A stretch of 64,000 nt of DNA from an uncultured Candidatus Poseidoniales archaeon (GCA_905182515.1 CAJJBW010000006.1:62001-126000), one strand, 5' to 3'. Shown: positions 25,814-35,259, numbered from the stretch's first letter. A program made the numbers and translations. The notes: generated by a model not told the origin, from the sequence alone.

Positions 25814-26419
25814 ATGCAGTGTACTAGTTTTCGAATGATTATGGAACTCCTAGCCGCCTCACTAATGATTGCTGATTTTGTATTGGCCATATTTTTTGTA
25901 GTTTTGTTTCATTGGTTATATAATACAGAAAAGATTTCTCTTGCATATTTGTATGCATTCTGGTTTGGCACACTGATTGGATCAACGTGGGAATTCACAT
26001 TTCTCTTACTTGGCCCTGACTTTCTTCATGGAGCAGTGGAATGGCCATGGGGCTTAGATGGGTGGCCACGCAAGGTTTCACACTCAATTTGGGATGGTGC
26101 AATTTTTATGTTTGGAGTATACTTATGCCATCAATTTTTAGACGGGGACTTGTTTGAACGGTTTAACTATAAAGAACTTGGAATAATGTCATCTTGGGGT
26201 ATTTTTCAAGAATTATTGGTTGAATATCTGTTCAATGGGCGTGTTTGGATTTATGAACCATTATCTTGGAATCCAGTAATTATTCCTACTGTTCCTGGGT
26301 CAGCACCAATGTCCCCTGGGTACACATTGATTCCACAGGCAGTCTGGGTAATTGCACCTGTCGTATTCTATCTTGGGTTCCTGTGGCTAATTAGGCAATA
26401 TAATAAATCTGAATCATAA
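25814..26419 (+). CDS. Multi-pass membrane protein of unknown function
   Basis: About 201 residues if started at the ATG at 25814. The frame is open from a GTG at 25757, but a TATA-like AAATATACC lies about 25 nt before 25814, so a leaderless start there is preferred. Five or so hydrophobic helices are seen, with conserved-looking Trp, His and Glu residues inside them (STWEFTF, HSIWDGAIFMFG, SWGIFQELLVEYLF, QAVWVIAPVVFYLG). Polar residues within helices suggest binding of a cofactor or substrate. I do not recognise the family. Confidence 0.55.
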   Translation: MQCTSFRMIMELLAASLMIADFVLAIFFVVLFHWLYNTEKISLAYLYAFWFGTLIGSTWEFTFLLLGPDFLHGAVEWPWGLDGWPRKVSHSIWDGAIFMFGVYLCHQFLDGDLFERFNYKELGIMSSWGIFQELLVEYLFNGRVWIYEPLSWNPVIIPTVPGSAPMSPGYTLIPQAVWVIAPVVFYLGFLWLIRQYNKSES

Positions 26420-26468
26420 AGTATTGAATTATATGAAATTCATCATATTGGGATCATTGGTAAAATAA

Positions 26469-27266
26469 TTAGCGTGATTTTCGCTTGCGACCGGTTCTTC
26501 TTCTTACACTATTTGAATTTCTATTCCCAGTACCCCTTCTAGAAGCTCTCATACTTCTCCTACGGTGGAACCAGGGGCGTCTATGCCACGCACTACCATG
26601 ATAAACGCCTCCAAGGACTCCCCCTCCAAGGCGGTGATGAGAGGCGTTACTAGCATCAGAATTAGCACTATGATATTGGTCATTGTTTCCCTCACTCTTC
26701 ATAAACAATATCATGCATAGGAGAATTATTAATCCACAACATGAAATCCCAAATAATAAGTAACCAACATCCAGAGGTTGATTAAGTTGGCTAATAGAAT
26801 TATCATTAATCTTATACCAAACCGTAATTATACTATTCACTGGTAATCGTTCAGTTTTAACTACTTCTAAGCAGGAATCTTCCCAATTTCCTAAAGATAA
26901 TCTATCTTGACTATAATAATTATTTGCTGATACTGTGTAATTATAGGAGACGTCTGCTTTACAATCATAACTGTATGAATATATGCAATCGTAATATTCA
27001 TCATATTCTTCATCATATAGGCAATTTTCTTCTTCTACTTCAAATTCTAACCATTCAGTACCTTCTAGGACAGTAGCATTAGTAGTATCCCAAACATCAT
27101 CCACATCAGGCGTCAAAATCGCACCAATTAATGATAATATTACTCCTATTGTTACTATGATTGAGATGAATAGATATCCTGGATCATCTGCAACCCATTT
27201 TGGCAGGAATCCCCTATTGTTACCTAGTACAGTAACTACCCCTTCTCTCCAATTATCTTCCTGCAT
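26469..27266 (-). CDS. Two-helix surface protein with acidic ectodomain and basic cytoplasmic tail
   Basis: Unrecognised protein of about 265 residues from the ATG at 27266, which lies about 28 nt after a TATA-like TTATACA; the frame extends to 27314. A helix near residues 32-52 is followed by a Tyr/Asp/Glu/Cys-rich domain of about 120 residues (acidic, at least five cysteines) and a second helix (LFGISCCGLIILLCMILFM). The tail of about 75 residues becomes very basic, with RRSMRASRRG and RRRTGRKRKSR at the end, and could contact nucleic acid or lipid head groups. The layout of helix, outside domain, helix recurs in the gene encoded at 27543. Confidence 0.6.
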   Translation of the reverse strand: MQEDNWREGVVTVLGNNRGFLPKWVADDPGYLFISIIVTIGVILSLIGAILTPDVDDVWDTTNATVLEGTEWLEFEVEEENCLYDEEYDEYYDCIYSYSYDCKADVSYNYTVSANNYYSQDRLSLGNWEDSCLEVVKTERLPVNSIITVWYKINDNSISQLNQPLDVGYLLFGISCCGLIILLCMILFMKSEGNNDQYHSANSDASNASHHRLGGGVLGGVYHGSAWHRRPWFHRRRSMRASRRGTGNRNSNSVRRRTGRKRKSR

Positions 27267-27542
27267 ACTGTAAAGCGCTAGAGGAAAACGTGTATAACAT
27301 TTATGAAAGTTCATAAATTTATTTTTAGAAATTTTAAGGTACCAAACAAAGATGGAACATTTTTATTAAGTTGTAGAAAGGAGTTGAGTCGGCATCCTGT
27401 TCAAATGGTATATTAACATTTATTTACATATTCTGTTCCCCTTGACAATACATCTATTTAACTGATTTCAAAGGATTAATATATACTTCATAAATTCATT
27501 ATACGGGCAAAAACTCATCACCCATAGCATATACCAGAATCC

Positions 27543-28376
27543 ATGGAGGAAGATTGGTGGAATGCGGAATCATCACAAAAATTCTCTTCTGACACTCCTC
27601 CTGCTATCGTCATAGTCGATGCCCAAAAAGGTTCTAATATTCTTTCAGGGGATGTGAATATGGTTTCAGAAAGTTTACAATCAGGTGTTTGGAATCAAAT
27701 TGATCATGATAAAAATAGTAAATTTCCATCTTGGGCTTGGTTCTTAACAGGCCTTATCTTAGTCCCAATAATACTCTTATTGACTACATCAATATTGATG
27801 GTATTTGCAGATTCTTCTTTCAATAATGAGTATTATTCAAATTACCCTAAGCAAGTTGATGACGTGACTTTTAATGGTAAAATTTTTGAAGTTCATACAT
27901 TCTCTATGACAACGGGTTTTGAAGATATCTTCGCAACACATAGTTACTGGGACATAGCAATCGAAGGTGAACATAATGGAGAATATTGGAACAGTTATAT
28001 TTCAGGAAATTATAATGCCCCTCATCAATTAACAACCACTGATAGCATTGATAATGAATGGTATGAATCGTTTGTGTATAAACAGAATCAAGATAATCAG
28101 TCATTATATGTAAAAGTAATTGTAGATGATATTTATGTTGCAACTAAGCCAGGAGAGCCTCCAAATTTTGTAAATTATTGGGGGGAAAGTACCCAAACAG
28201 GTACAGAATTAATCTCTTTTGTAACATGCCTAATTTGGCCAATTGTAATTATTGGTGGATCTATATGGGGTTTTGCAACGAACAGAAAACCATTCACATA
28301 TGGAATAATAACGATGGGGGCATTGGTTTTTTTAGCTTTCTTATTTTTAATTCTCGCTTTATTGGCTACCTTCTAA
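27543..28376 (+). CDS. Membrane protein with extracytoplasmic domain, unknown function
   Basis: A 277-residue protein, not recognised. The polar acidic N-terminus of about 55 residues is followed by a membrane helix (FLTGLILVPIILLLTTSILM) and a domain of about 110 residues rich in Tyr, Asn and Trp (SYWDIAIEGEHNGEYWNSY). Three helices close the C-terminus (ISFVTCLIWPIVIIGGSIWG, FTYGIITMGALVFLAFLFLI and the last few residues). It is divergent from the gene starting at 27266 and is separated from it by 276 nt of AT-rich DNA that must hold both promoters. Confidence 0.6.
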   Translation: MEEDWWNAESSQKFSSDTPPAIVIVDAQKGSNILSGDVNMVSESLQSGVWNQIDHDKNSKFPSWAWFLTGLILVPIILLLTTSILMVFADSSFNNEYYSNYPKQVDDVTFNGKIFEVHTFSMTTGFEDIFATHSYWDIAIEGEHNGEYWNSYISGNYNAPHQLTTTDSIDNEWYESFVYKQNQDNQSLYVKVIVDDIYVATKPGEPPNFVNYWGESTQTGTELISFVTCLIWPIVIIGGSIWGFATNRKPFTYGIITMGALVFLAFLFLILALLATF

Positions 28377-28413
28377 TTTAATTACAAATCCTTTTTCAAC
28401 TATAAGACATATA

Positions 28414-28905
28414 TTAATTCTTACTTGCTGTAGAAAGCAATCGTTCCACGATCACTGCATCGACCCATTTTCCATCTACTTTGCCATGTTTTTCATATAC
28501 TCCAACTTCCCGGAAACCATGCTTAGAAAGAAGGTTTCTAGAAGCCATATTTTCCGGAAAAACTCTAGATAGGATTTTCCAACATTGAGTATTATCCATT
28601 TTTGTTAAAAAATCAGATAGTAATAAATTTCCTATACCAGATCTCCTATATTCCTTATCAACGTAAACTGAAAACTGTGAGATGCCCGCATAACAATTTC
28701 TATCACTATACGGAAATGACCTGATGAATCCAATAACATTATCCTCCACTAATGCCACTAAGATTATACCTTTTTTAGACCACACTCTACTTTCTTCTAC
28801 GCTTACATGCTCCGTGTTAAGGGACGCTATTTTTTCATCTATCATTTTGTTATATATCTTTGTCATACACTCAAAATCAAATATTTCTGCGTTTCGAATA
28901 ATCAC
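28414..28905 (-). CDS. GNAT N-acetyltransferase, phosphinothricin acetyltransferase-like
   Basis: A 163-residue GNAT enzyme with a GTG start. The N-terminal strand and helix (IRNAEIFDFECMTKIYN) are usual. The acetyl-CoA loop is in VYVDKEYRRSGIGNLLLSDF (motif A, R-x-x-G-x-G), and NMASRNLLSKHGFREVG is the conserved C-terminal motif of the PAT/ArsN-like group. KHGKVDGKWVDAVIVER at the end also fits that group. It would acetylate an amine such as a xenobiotic or a modified amino acid. It converges on the gene ending at 28376. Confidence 0.85.
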   Translation of the reverse strand: MIIRNAEIFDFECMTKIYNKMIDEKIASLNTEHVSVEESRVWSKKGIILVALVEDNVIGFIRSFPYSDRNCYAGISQFSVYVDKEYRRSGIGNLLLSDFLTKMDNTQCWKILSRVFPENMASRNLLSKHGFREVGVYEKHGKVDGKWVDAVIVERLLSTASKN

Positions 28906-29142
28906 GTGACCTTCATCCGATTGAATACATCTAATTAGAGAATATAAAACAAACTCAGAACTGTTTCAAATTACCAATATTTTGCTATCTAATTCTTACA
29001 TAATCAAATGGAGATATACATAATATATTATAATTTTAGGTACGTTAAAATATATTATTATTTAAGGCATTAAACAATATATTGCTTGATAATTACATAA
29101 TCTAATAGATGAACTAAATAATTTAATACTGTCGCCTAAATT

Positions 29143-30003
29143 ATGGAATGGATACCTGCTCCCTTGCCTAATTCTATTGAAGAGGGAATTAAAGAGAATC
29201 TAATATCATGGGATCAGTTAGCAAATTCCCATGCTCAGGGAAAGGGATCTGAGTTCTACAGGATCGATAATTGGTTATCGGGAGAGACTACATTAGCCCC
29301 TTGGGAAATTAGAGAAATTGGGGCCATAAGTGGAAAAACTTTGCTTCATCTCCAGTGCCATATCGGAACAGATACTTTGTCATGGTCTCGAGAGGGAGCA
29401 ATAGTGACAGGATTGGATTTTTCTACTAATTCAATAAAAGAGGCAGAAAGGTTTGCTGAACTCATGGGCATCAGAAATAGTAGATTCGTTATCAGTAGAG
29501 TCCAAGATGCAGTAGAATCATTAGATGGTGAAAAATTTGATGTTCTCTATACAGGCAAAGGTGCTCTTTGTTGGCTGCCAGATATTGAAGAATGGGCTAC
29601 AGTTTGTAGTAAACTGGTCAAACAGGGGGGCATATTGTATCTTGAAGAATCCACACCTATGTTCAATGCTTTAACTCCTATGAAATTTCAAAAAGAAACA
29701 GTATTTGGACTAAAATATGACTTATTCAACAAAAATCCTGTATCTGAAATAGGACAAGGAAGTTATGCAGATCCAAACTGGCCTGGGAAGATGAGAATTC
29801 ATACATGGGAGTATACTTATGGAGGCATTATTAACGCTCTTGTGAGAAATGGTTTTCGAATAGAGCATCTTAACGAGCGAGATGAGGTATTCTTCAACCC
29901 TCATCCTGAGAATCTAGTCAAATCAAGATCAAATTACTGGTCATTAAAGGAGAATTCTTTGAAATTTCCATTATCTTTTTCCATCAAGGCAACCAGAATA
30001 TAA
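29143..30003 (+). CDS. Class I SAM-dependent methyltransferase
   Basis: A 286-residue enzyme. LLHLQCHIGTDTLSWSREGA is motif I as it appears in one well-marked methyltransferase group. VTGLDFSTNSIKEAERF supplies the acidic residue for the ribose of SAM, and FDVLYTGKGALCWLPDIEEW is motif IV with its neighbour helix. The C-terminal part (WPGKMRIHTWEYTYGGIINAL) is typical of the same group and probably forms the substrate lid. The substrate is unknown. A TATA-like TTTAATAC lies about 18-25 nt before the ATG, so the transcript may be leaderless. Confidence 0.88.
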   Translation: MEWIPAPLPNSIEEGIKENLISWDQLANSHAQGKGSEFYRIDNWLSGETTLAPWEIREIGAISGKTLLHLQCHIGTDTLSWSREGAIVTGLDFSTNSIKEAERFAELMGIRNSRFVISRVQDAVESLDGEKFDVLYTGKGALCWLPDIEEWATVCSKLVKQGGILYLEESTPMFNALTPMKFQKETVFGLKYDLFNKNPVSEIGQGSYADPNWPGKMRIHTWEYTYGGIINALVRNGFRIEHLNERDEVFFNPHPENLVKSRSNYWSLKENSLKFPLSFSIKATRI

Positions 30004-30066
30004 AGATCATGATTTACATAGGAACATCCAAAACAATTTTTAGTCCCATATCTTTGAAGATAATGT

Positions 30067-30336
30067 ATGAAAGATATAATCGCAATGCAGATAATTGGGG
30101 CATTCCTTTTCCTGTTAGCTTCTGTAAAAATAATTAAACCTAAAGAAATAAATGAAGGTGTTTTTGGAGAGATTCCTGATGCAGAAGTGGCTAAACTAGC
30201 ATCAATGAGAATGCTCCTTTGCGGTTCACTAATGGCTATATCTTTAATTAATTTAATTTTTAGTTTTATGGTAGAAGCCGGTGATGCAACAGAAGCAATA
30301 TTGATTTCAACCTCAATAGGAATCCTAGTATTCTAG
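30067..30336 (+). CDS. Small membrane protein, possibly truncated by TAG
   Basis: An 89-residue frame with a first helix (IIAMQIIGAFLFLLASVKII), a soluble loop, a second helix (LLCGSLMAISLINLIFSFMV) and the beginning of a third (AILISTSIGILVF). The stop TAG falls inside the third helix. The same frame continues for 19 protein-like codons (LCIIGSKLRGFIGFMGAYL) to a TAA at 30394, so the helix and a basic end would be complete without the TAG. Either this is the natural end or a nonsense mutation has shortened the protein. The function is unknown. Confidence 0.5.
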   Translation: MKDIIAMQIIGAFLFLLASVKIIKPKEINEGVFGEIPDAEVAKLASMRMLLCGSLMAISLINLIFSFMVEAGDATEAILISTSIGILVF

Positions 30337-30509
30337 CTTTGTATTATTGGCTCCAAATTGAGAGGATTTATTGGTTTTATGGGCGCATATTTGTAATGGC
30401 ATAGTAAAGTTCTTTAGCATTTAATCATTGATATACAATATTACATCTTTAAATTATTTTAATAAGGGATTAAGTATTTCCTGAAACCAAGTTTTCTTTT
30501 TTTAATTGA

Positions 30510-31436
30510 TTAGAAAGGAGTTTTTTTATTTAGCCGGGCCGTCATCTGTAGGTATCTATCGGAGTGTTCTGTATTCGGTAAATATATTACAAATTGCCAA
30601 TATCTCCATGCAGCAATTGAAAGAGTTGCTAGCCTATGTAAATCTGACAAAGAATCGATTTCATCATCGCTTAATTTTCTAATAGATTGATAACCATCCA
30701 ATAATGAACCCCATCGTTCAGGAACAGATTCACCATTTTCCCAGCCAAAGCCAACAAAGGTCATTACTAAATCAAATGCTAAAATACCATGACATACCTC
30801 TTCAAAATCAAGTATTGAATTTACTTGATTTTTAGACCCTAAAACATTATCAGGAAATAAGTCTCCATGAATCACACCTTTGGGTAGATTTCCAATTTTA
30901 TCTATTATTATTGAGGATTCAGTTTTTAACATTTTTATAAAATCAGTCCAATGATTATTTTCTTCTGCCACTGAAAATATTTTTTCAAATAACATAGATC
31001 CCATAGAAAAATTTTCTTTAAGTCCTTTTGGGGGTTTAATCAAGTGCATGCTAGCCTGAATCCTACCAAGGGAATATAATGAGGAGTGATTAGATTCTAA
31101 CCACTGACCCTCAATAAAGGGTAGTAGAGTCCATGCTAGTTCATTTTTTATTATTATATATTTACCATTATTGAATATTATTGGATGTGGCGTAGGTACA
31201 TCATTATTGGCTAAATAACAAGTCATCAAAAGTAGGTATTCAACTTCTTCTATAGATTGTTCATTCCATATCTTCAATACAAGTTTAGTACCATCATTTA
31301 GAAATAATACATAATTAGAATTAGCCCAACCTCCAGGTAATTTATCTATACTATCTAAATCAATAAATCCAGCTAATTCAATTATCTCTGAAGCTTCATC
31401 AAACGAGACTTCAGTATAAGTCATATGTATGTCCAA
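30510..31436 (-). CDS. APH-family phosphotransferase, homoserine kinase type II-like
   Basis: A 308-residue kinase-like protein. The N-lobe shows LPGGWANSNYVLFLNDG, with KLVLKIW supplying the ATP-binding lysine. The catalytic loop is VIHGDLFPDNVLG and the metal-binding aspartate is in SILDFEEVCHGILAFDL. HGDLFPDNVLF-type loops and the FDL follow-up are seen in homoserine kinase type II (ThrB2) and in choline/aminoglycoside kinases of the same fold. The small-molecule substrate cannot be fixed from sequence. It is divergent from the DEAD-box helicase gene. Confidence 0.75.
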   Translation of the reverse strand: MDIHMTYTEVSFDEASEIIELAGFIDLDSIDKLPGGWANSNYVLFLNDGTKLVLKIWNEQSIEEVEYLLLMTCYLANNDVPTPHPIIFNNGKYIIIKNELAWTLLPFIEGQWLESNHSSLYSLGRIQASMHLIKPPKGLKENFSMGSMLFEKIFSVAEENNHWTDFIKMLKTESSIIIDKIGNLPKGVIHGDLFPDNVLGSKNQVNSILDFEEVCHGILAFDLVMTFVGFGWENGESVPERWGSLLDGYQSIRKLSDDEIDSLSDLHRLATLSIAAWRYWQFVIYLPNTEHSDRYLQMTARLNKKTPF

Positions 31437-31524
31437 AAAGTAATTTCTATTTTGTACTATCTGTTACCACATTCATAAGTTTTAAAGGGATTAGTGCCAA
31501 TAGTACCTATTAGAGTTTTATCAG

Positions 31525-31596
31525 ATGCTTTGGACGAAAGGGCGTACTGACCCCTGCGCCATGTTATTTCGTCTTGTTCAGTTTGAGGTCAATTAA
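31525..31596 (+). CDS. Possible upstream ORF of the helicase, 23 residues
   Basis: A 24-codon frame starting ATG CTT TGG ends with a TAA placed directly before the helicase ATG (TAAATG). The end of the small frame also contains the likely ribosome-binding site of the helicase (GAGGTC, 7 nt before its ATG). It could be a coupled leader peptide or chance. The local sequence is GC-richer than its surroundings and might instead form structure in a 5' leader. Confidence 0.25.
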   Translation: MLWTKGRTDPCAMLFRLVQFEVN

Positions 31597-32844
31597 ATGT
31601 TAAATTTTGAATCACTGGGATTATCACAAAAATTACTTCGTGCCCTTAGCAATGAAGGTTATGATACTCCAACACCCGTGCAATCGCAAGCAATACCATT
31701 ATTGTTGAATGGAAAAGATGTGCTTGGAGTTGCACAAACTGGAACAGGGAAGACTGCTGCATTTGCATTACCTATATTACAAATATTAATTAAAAAACAT
31801 AATTCAAATAAACGTAATATAAGAGCCCTTGTTCTTTCTCCAACTCGTGAGTTGGCAGCACAAATTGATGAAAGATTTTCAGTATATAGTCAATATACTG
31901 ATATACGGCATAATGTAATTTTTGGAGGAGTTAGTCAAAAACCGCAGGTTAACTCATTGAATCGAGGAATTGATATTTTAGTAGCTACACCAGGAAGACT
32001 TTTAGATTTAATACAACAGGGGCACGTAGATCTAAGAAGTGTTGAATTTTTCGTGTTAGATGAGGCAGATAGAATGCTAGATATGGGATTTATAAGAGAT
32101 ATTAAAAAAGTTTTAAAAATTCTTCCTAAGAAGCGGCAAAATTTACTTTTTAGTGCTACAATGCCATCTTCAATAGCAAACTTAGCTAATTCATTTTTGA
32201 ATAATGCTGAAATGATAGATTTGAGTCCGAAAGAAATAACTGTCGATAGGATTGAACAATCAGTTTTATTTGTCCGGAAAGCAGATAAACGCAAATTACT
32301 CGTAGACATCATTAATGAAAATATGGTCAAAAGAGGAATAATATTCACTAGAACTAAGCATGGTGCCAATAGATTAGTGAAGCAACTTGATAAAGCAGGA
32401 ATAGAGGCACTCGCAATACATGGGAATAAGAGTCAAGGTGCACGAACTAGAGCCCTTGAACAATTCAAAAGGGGCAGCGTCCCATTATTAGTTGCAACTG
32501 ATATTGCTAGCCGTGGCATAGACGTAGAAGGTGTGACTCATGTCTTCAATTTTGACTTACCTAACGAGCCAGAGAGTTATGTCCACAGAATTGGAAGAAC
32601 AGCACGAGCAGGGAAAAGTGGCGTAGCATATGCATTTTGTGATGAAAGTGAAAGCGGGTATTTAGTAGGCATTCAGATACTAATTGGGAATGAAATACGC
32701 GTTATTGAAAACCATGGGTATCATTTTTCGGAAGCCATCCCAAAAGCCAATCAAAAACCCGGTAAAATAAAAATAAAACAAAATAAAAATAATAATAGGA
32801 ATAATAATAGGAATAATAATAATAATAATTCATATAGGAATTGA
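31597..32844 (+). CDS. DEAD-box RNA helicase (RhlE/DeaD-like)
   Basis: A 415-residue ATP-dependent RNA helicase. In order it carries the Q motif (TPVQSQAIP), motif I AQTGTGKT (46-53), Ia PTRELAAQ, Ib TPGR, II DEAD, III SAT, IV IIFTRTKH, V ATDIASRGIDV and VI HRIGRTARAG. The C-terminal tail of about 40 residues is basic and asparagine-rich (NKNNNRNNNRNNNN), a type that aids RNA binding. It probably unwinds structured RNA in ribosome assembly or cold adaptation. A GAGGTC site lies 7 nt upstream of the ATG. Confidence 0.95.
   Translation: MLNFESLGLSQKLLRALSNEGYDTPTPVQSQAIPLLLNGKDVLGVAQTGTGKTAAFALPILQILIKKHNSNKRNIRALVLSPTRELAAQIDERFSVYSQYTDIRHNVIFGGVSQKPQVNSLNRGIDILVATPGRLLDLIQQGHVDLRSVEFFVLDEADRMLDMGFIRDIKKVLKILPKKRQNLLFSATMPSSIANLANSFLNNAEMIDLSPKEITVDRIEQSVLFVRKADKRKLLVDIINENMVKRGIIFTRTKHGANRLVKQLDKAGIEALAIHGNKSQGARTRALEQFKRGSVPLLVATDIASRGIDVEGVTHVFNFDLPNEPESYVHRIGRTARAGKSGVAYAFCDESESGYLVGIQILIGNEIRVIENHGYHFSEAIPKANQKPGKIKIKQNKNNNRNNNRNNNNNNSYRN
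32776..32831 (+). repeat. AAT/GGA triplet-rich low-complexity run in the helicase tail
   Basis: The end of the helicase gene is built from AAAAT, AATAAT and AGGAAT units that encode Asn runs with interspersed Arg. Such runs can change length by slippage and are likely to vary between strains without loss of the core helicase. Confidence 0.7.
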
Positions 32845-33098
32845 GAGGACTGTAAAATTATTCTTAGTGATTAGATTAATTATTAATATCATTAATTTTC
32901 TTAACAATATGAACATTAGTACTATATTTAACATGATTTCAAAAACCCTAACAGTATCTAATTACATAGGCAAGAATAATTTTTGGATACGATATTAATT
33001 AATCAACACGGAAGCACCTTTGAAGAGAAGAATACGCCTATAATGTAAGGTTTTCCTATATTAATAAGCATTAGATATAAATGATAAATTATGACATA

Positions 33099-33740
33099 CT
33101 ACTCCTGTAATATAGTCAAATTGTAAATAATTGTTGCTAAAAATGAGCCGGATAATTGAGGCAATATATGCATCCACGAATGAGTAATGCTTAATTTACC
33201 AGTCAATATTAATGACCCCGTTACGGCTGGATTAAATGATGCAAGAGAAATATCCCCTACTAAAATGATACCTAAAAAAACAACTAAACTTATAGCAAAA
33301 CCATAATATAAATTACCTGCAATAGATTTGGTAGTTGCTACAATCAAAATCACATATGCTAAAGCGAAAGTAAAAATTAATTCAGCCAGAATAGCTTCAT
33401 TTCCTAAATCTACAGAGTCTTGAGGAAGCGAATTCGGAAATAGGAAGTTTTTAGTAATTAATGCTGCACAACATCCAGCAGTAATTTGAGTAATGACATA
33501 TGGCAATAATTCCCTTTTTTCGCAGTATCCTCTAATATAAAATACCAATGATATAACTGGATTGTAATGAGCCCCTGAAATATTTCCGCCAGCATAAATC
33601 AATATCATAAGTGTAGTTGCAACTACAATCGAAGTATATTCTCCAACTACGCCGTATACCCCAACAATACAAATAGAAAGACAAAGGATAAACGTTCCAA
33701 TAAATTCTGTAGTCAACTTAACTTTTAGTGAGTGACTCAT
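33099..33740 (-). CDS. Aquaporin-like channel (MIP family)
   Basis: A 213-residue protein with six helices and the two half-helix loops of MIP channels: SGAHYNPVISL (NPV instead of NPA) and ASFNPAVTGSL (NPA). The arginine that normally follows the second NPA and forms the selectivity filter is replaced by valine, so permeability may differ from that of classic water or glycerol channels. It is slightly short for the family. The gene stands alone. Confidence 0.85.
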   Translation of the reverse strand: MSHSLKVKLTTEFIGTFILCLSICIVGVYGVVGEYTSIVVATTLMILIYAGGNISGAHYNPVISLVFYIRGYCEKRELLPYVITQITAGCCAALITKNFLFPNSLPQDSVDLGNEAILAELIFTFALAYVILIVATTKSIAGNLYYGFAISLVVFLGIILVGDISLASFNPAVTGSLILTGKLSITHSWMHILPQLSGSFLATIIYNLTILQE

Positions 33741-33936
33741 GCCCCCAATACTTGGCCGAGTAATTTAAATTAATAGGATGATATTTTTTATATAATAAGA
33801 TTATAAATGATAATATGAGGATATATCCTAAGGCGGGTATATTTAGCCATTATATCAAAGATTTGAATTATTTTTACAATCTATAAACCATAAAATATTT
33901 TTTAAAAAAAATAGTTCTGCAATATATGTGTTTAAA

Positions 33937-35259
33937 TCAAGTATTAATCCAACGGCCTTGCCATTCATTTCCAGTATTATCAATGTGGACAAATAAATTA
34001 AATGAAATCCATACTAAAGTATTGAAGCCTTTACCTAATTCTTGTTCCCCCCCGGCTTTAGTAACCATAAAATCTAAATTATCACTACCTGAATGCCATT
34101 CTTGCCAAAATGAAACATCTCCTCCTGCTGAAAAAAAGTTAAAAGTCGCGTAGTCATTGGTAAAAAATGAACAGTGATCTGATGCACACGATTCTTCAGA
34201 TTGCCAGTATATCATATTGTCATCTATATAATTCATAGATAATTCGTCATCAACAGAAAGGCGTATCCATTCATTCATTATAGATAGATTCTCTTCAAAT
34301 GCCCCTGCAGTTGCAATTGAAAGATCAAATGGACCATATCCATTTGGGGGCATAATAGGATAATTAAGTGAGACCATATCAAAATTCATGTAAGCTTTAA
34401 CGGAATGCCCTTCAGGTAAATGGTTTACAAAGGCTGCACTCCCCAACAGTCCCTCTTCTTCGCATGCCCATAGCGCTGCTACAACTGTGTGGTCCCATTC
34501 TCTACTTCCTAATGCTTGAGCCAATTCCATGCTTACTGTAGAGCCGCTAGTATCATCATTGGCTCCTTCGCTGGTTCCACCCCCCGGAGGGGTAAAGGCA
34601 TAAGCGACATCAAAATGGCCTCCAATGACAATATATTGTTCGGGATAAACGAGTCCATACTTGTAACCAACTACATTTAATTGATCTGGATCATCATCAT
34701 ATCGAGTTACTTCAACTAGATCAAAACCATATTCTTCCCATTTGACTTTCATGGCTTCAGCAGCTGATTCATAACTAGAACCACCTTCGTGAATTGATGC
34801 AGATGCGCACCACCGATTATTGTAGCTAGTTGTCAACATATCAATAGTATCAAATGCCCGGCGCCCATCAATTAACATCATCTCCTGACTATCTTCCAGT
34901 GTCAAAGTAAAGTTTAACATTTGATTACCAGCCTCTATAGACAAATCTATAAAATCTAATTCGGTGTCAAGAATTAATAACTCTAATGAAGTAGTTTTCG
35001 ATCCCAATGTCATATTCATTGTATCTCTGAAAACACCAAATTCATCTACAAAAAAAGCACCTTCAGTACGGTGAATAGTCCAATCCGTATTTGATTGTAC
35101 ATTCAAAGTATAAATTTGACCTCTTGTAGCGAATGGCGGATTATCTTCTTCATTAATTATTAGACTCGCCTCCATCAAAGATGAGTTATTGCCAAAACAT
35201 CCCGAAAGAGGAGTTAGCAATAAAATTAAAATAAAAAGAAATACACTGCACCGGGCCAC
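33937..35259 (-). CDS. Secreted M28-family zinc peptidase lipoprotein
   Basis: A 440-residue exported protein with a GTG start and lipobox LSGC. The peptidase domain shows the M28 co-catalytic zinc ligands in order: His-Asp in VIGGHFDVAY, Asp in GANDDTSGS, Glu-Glu in WACEEEGLLGS, Asp in NFDMVS and His in ASDHCSFF. M28 enzymes are aminopeptidases or carboxypeptidases. The N-terminal 130 residues form a separate beta-rich domain (after the lipobox) without recognised function. It probably degrades peptides outside the cell. Confidence 0.88.
   Translation of the reverse strand: MARCSVFLFILILLLTPLSGCFGNNSSLMEASLIINEEDNPPFATRGQIYTLNVQSNTDWTIHRTEGAFFVDEFGVFRDTMNMTLGSKTTSLELLILDTELDFIDLSIEAGNQMLNFTLTLEDSQEMMLIDGRRAFDTIDMLTTSYNNRWCASASIHEGGSSYESAAEAMKVKWEEYGFDLVEVTRYDDDPDQLNVVGYKYGLVYPEQYIVIGGHFDVAYAFTPPGGGTSEGANDDTSGSTVSMELAQALGSREWDHTVVAALWACEEEGLLGSAAFVNHLPEGHSVKAYMNFDMVSLNYPIMPPNGYGPFDLSIATAGAFEENLSIMNEWIRLSVDDELSMNYIDDNMIYWQSEESCASDHCSFFTNDYATFNFFSAGGDVSFWQEWHSGSDNLDFMVTKAGGEQELGKGFNTLVWISFNLFVHIDNTGNEWQGRWINT

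Noticed and set aside
30334-30336. TAG in the small membrane protein as pyrrolysine codon
   Set aside because: No pyrrolysine genes are in the window and the protein is not a methylamine methyltransferase; a nonsense change or natural end is simpler.
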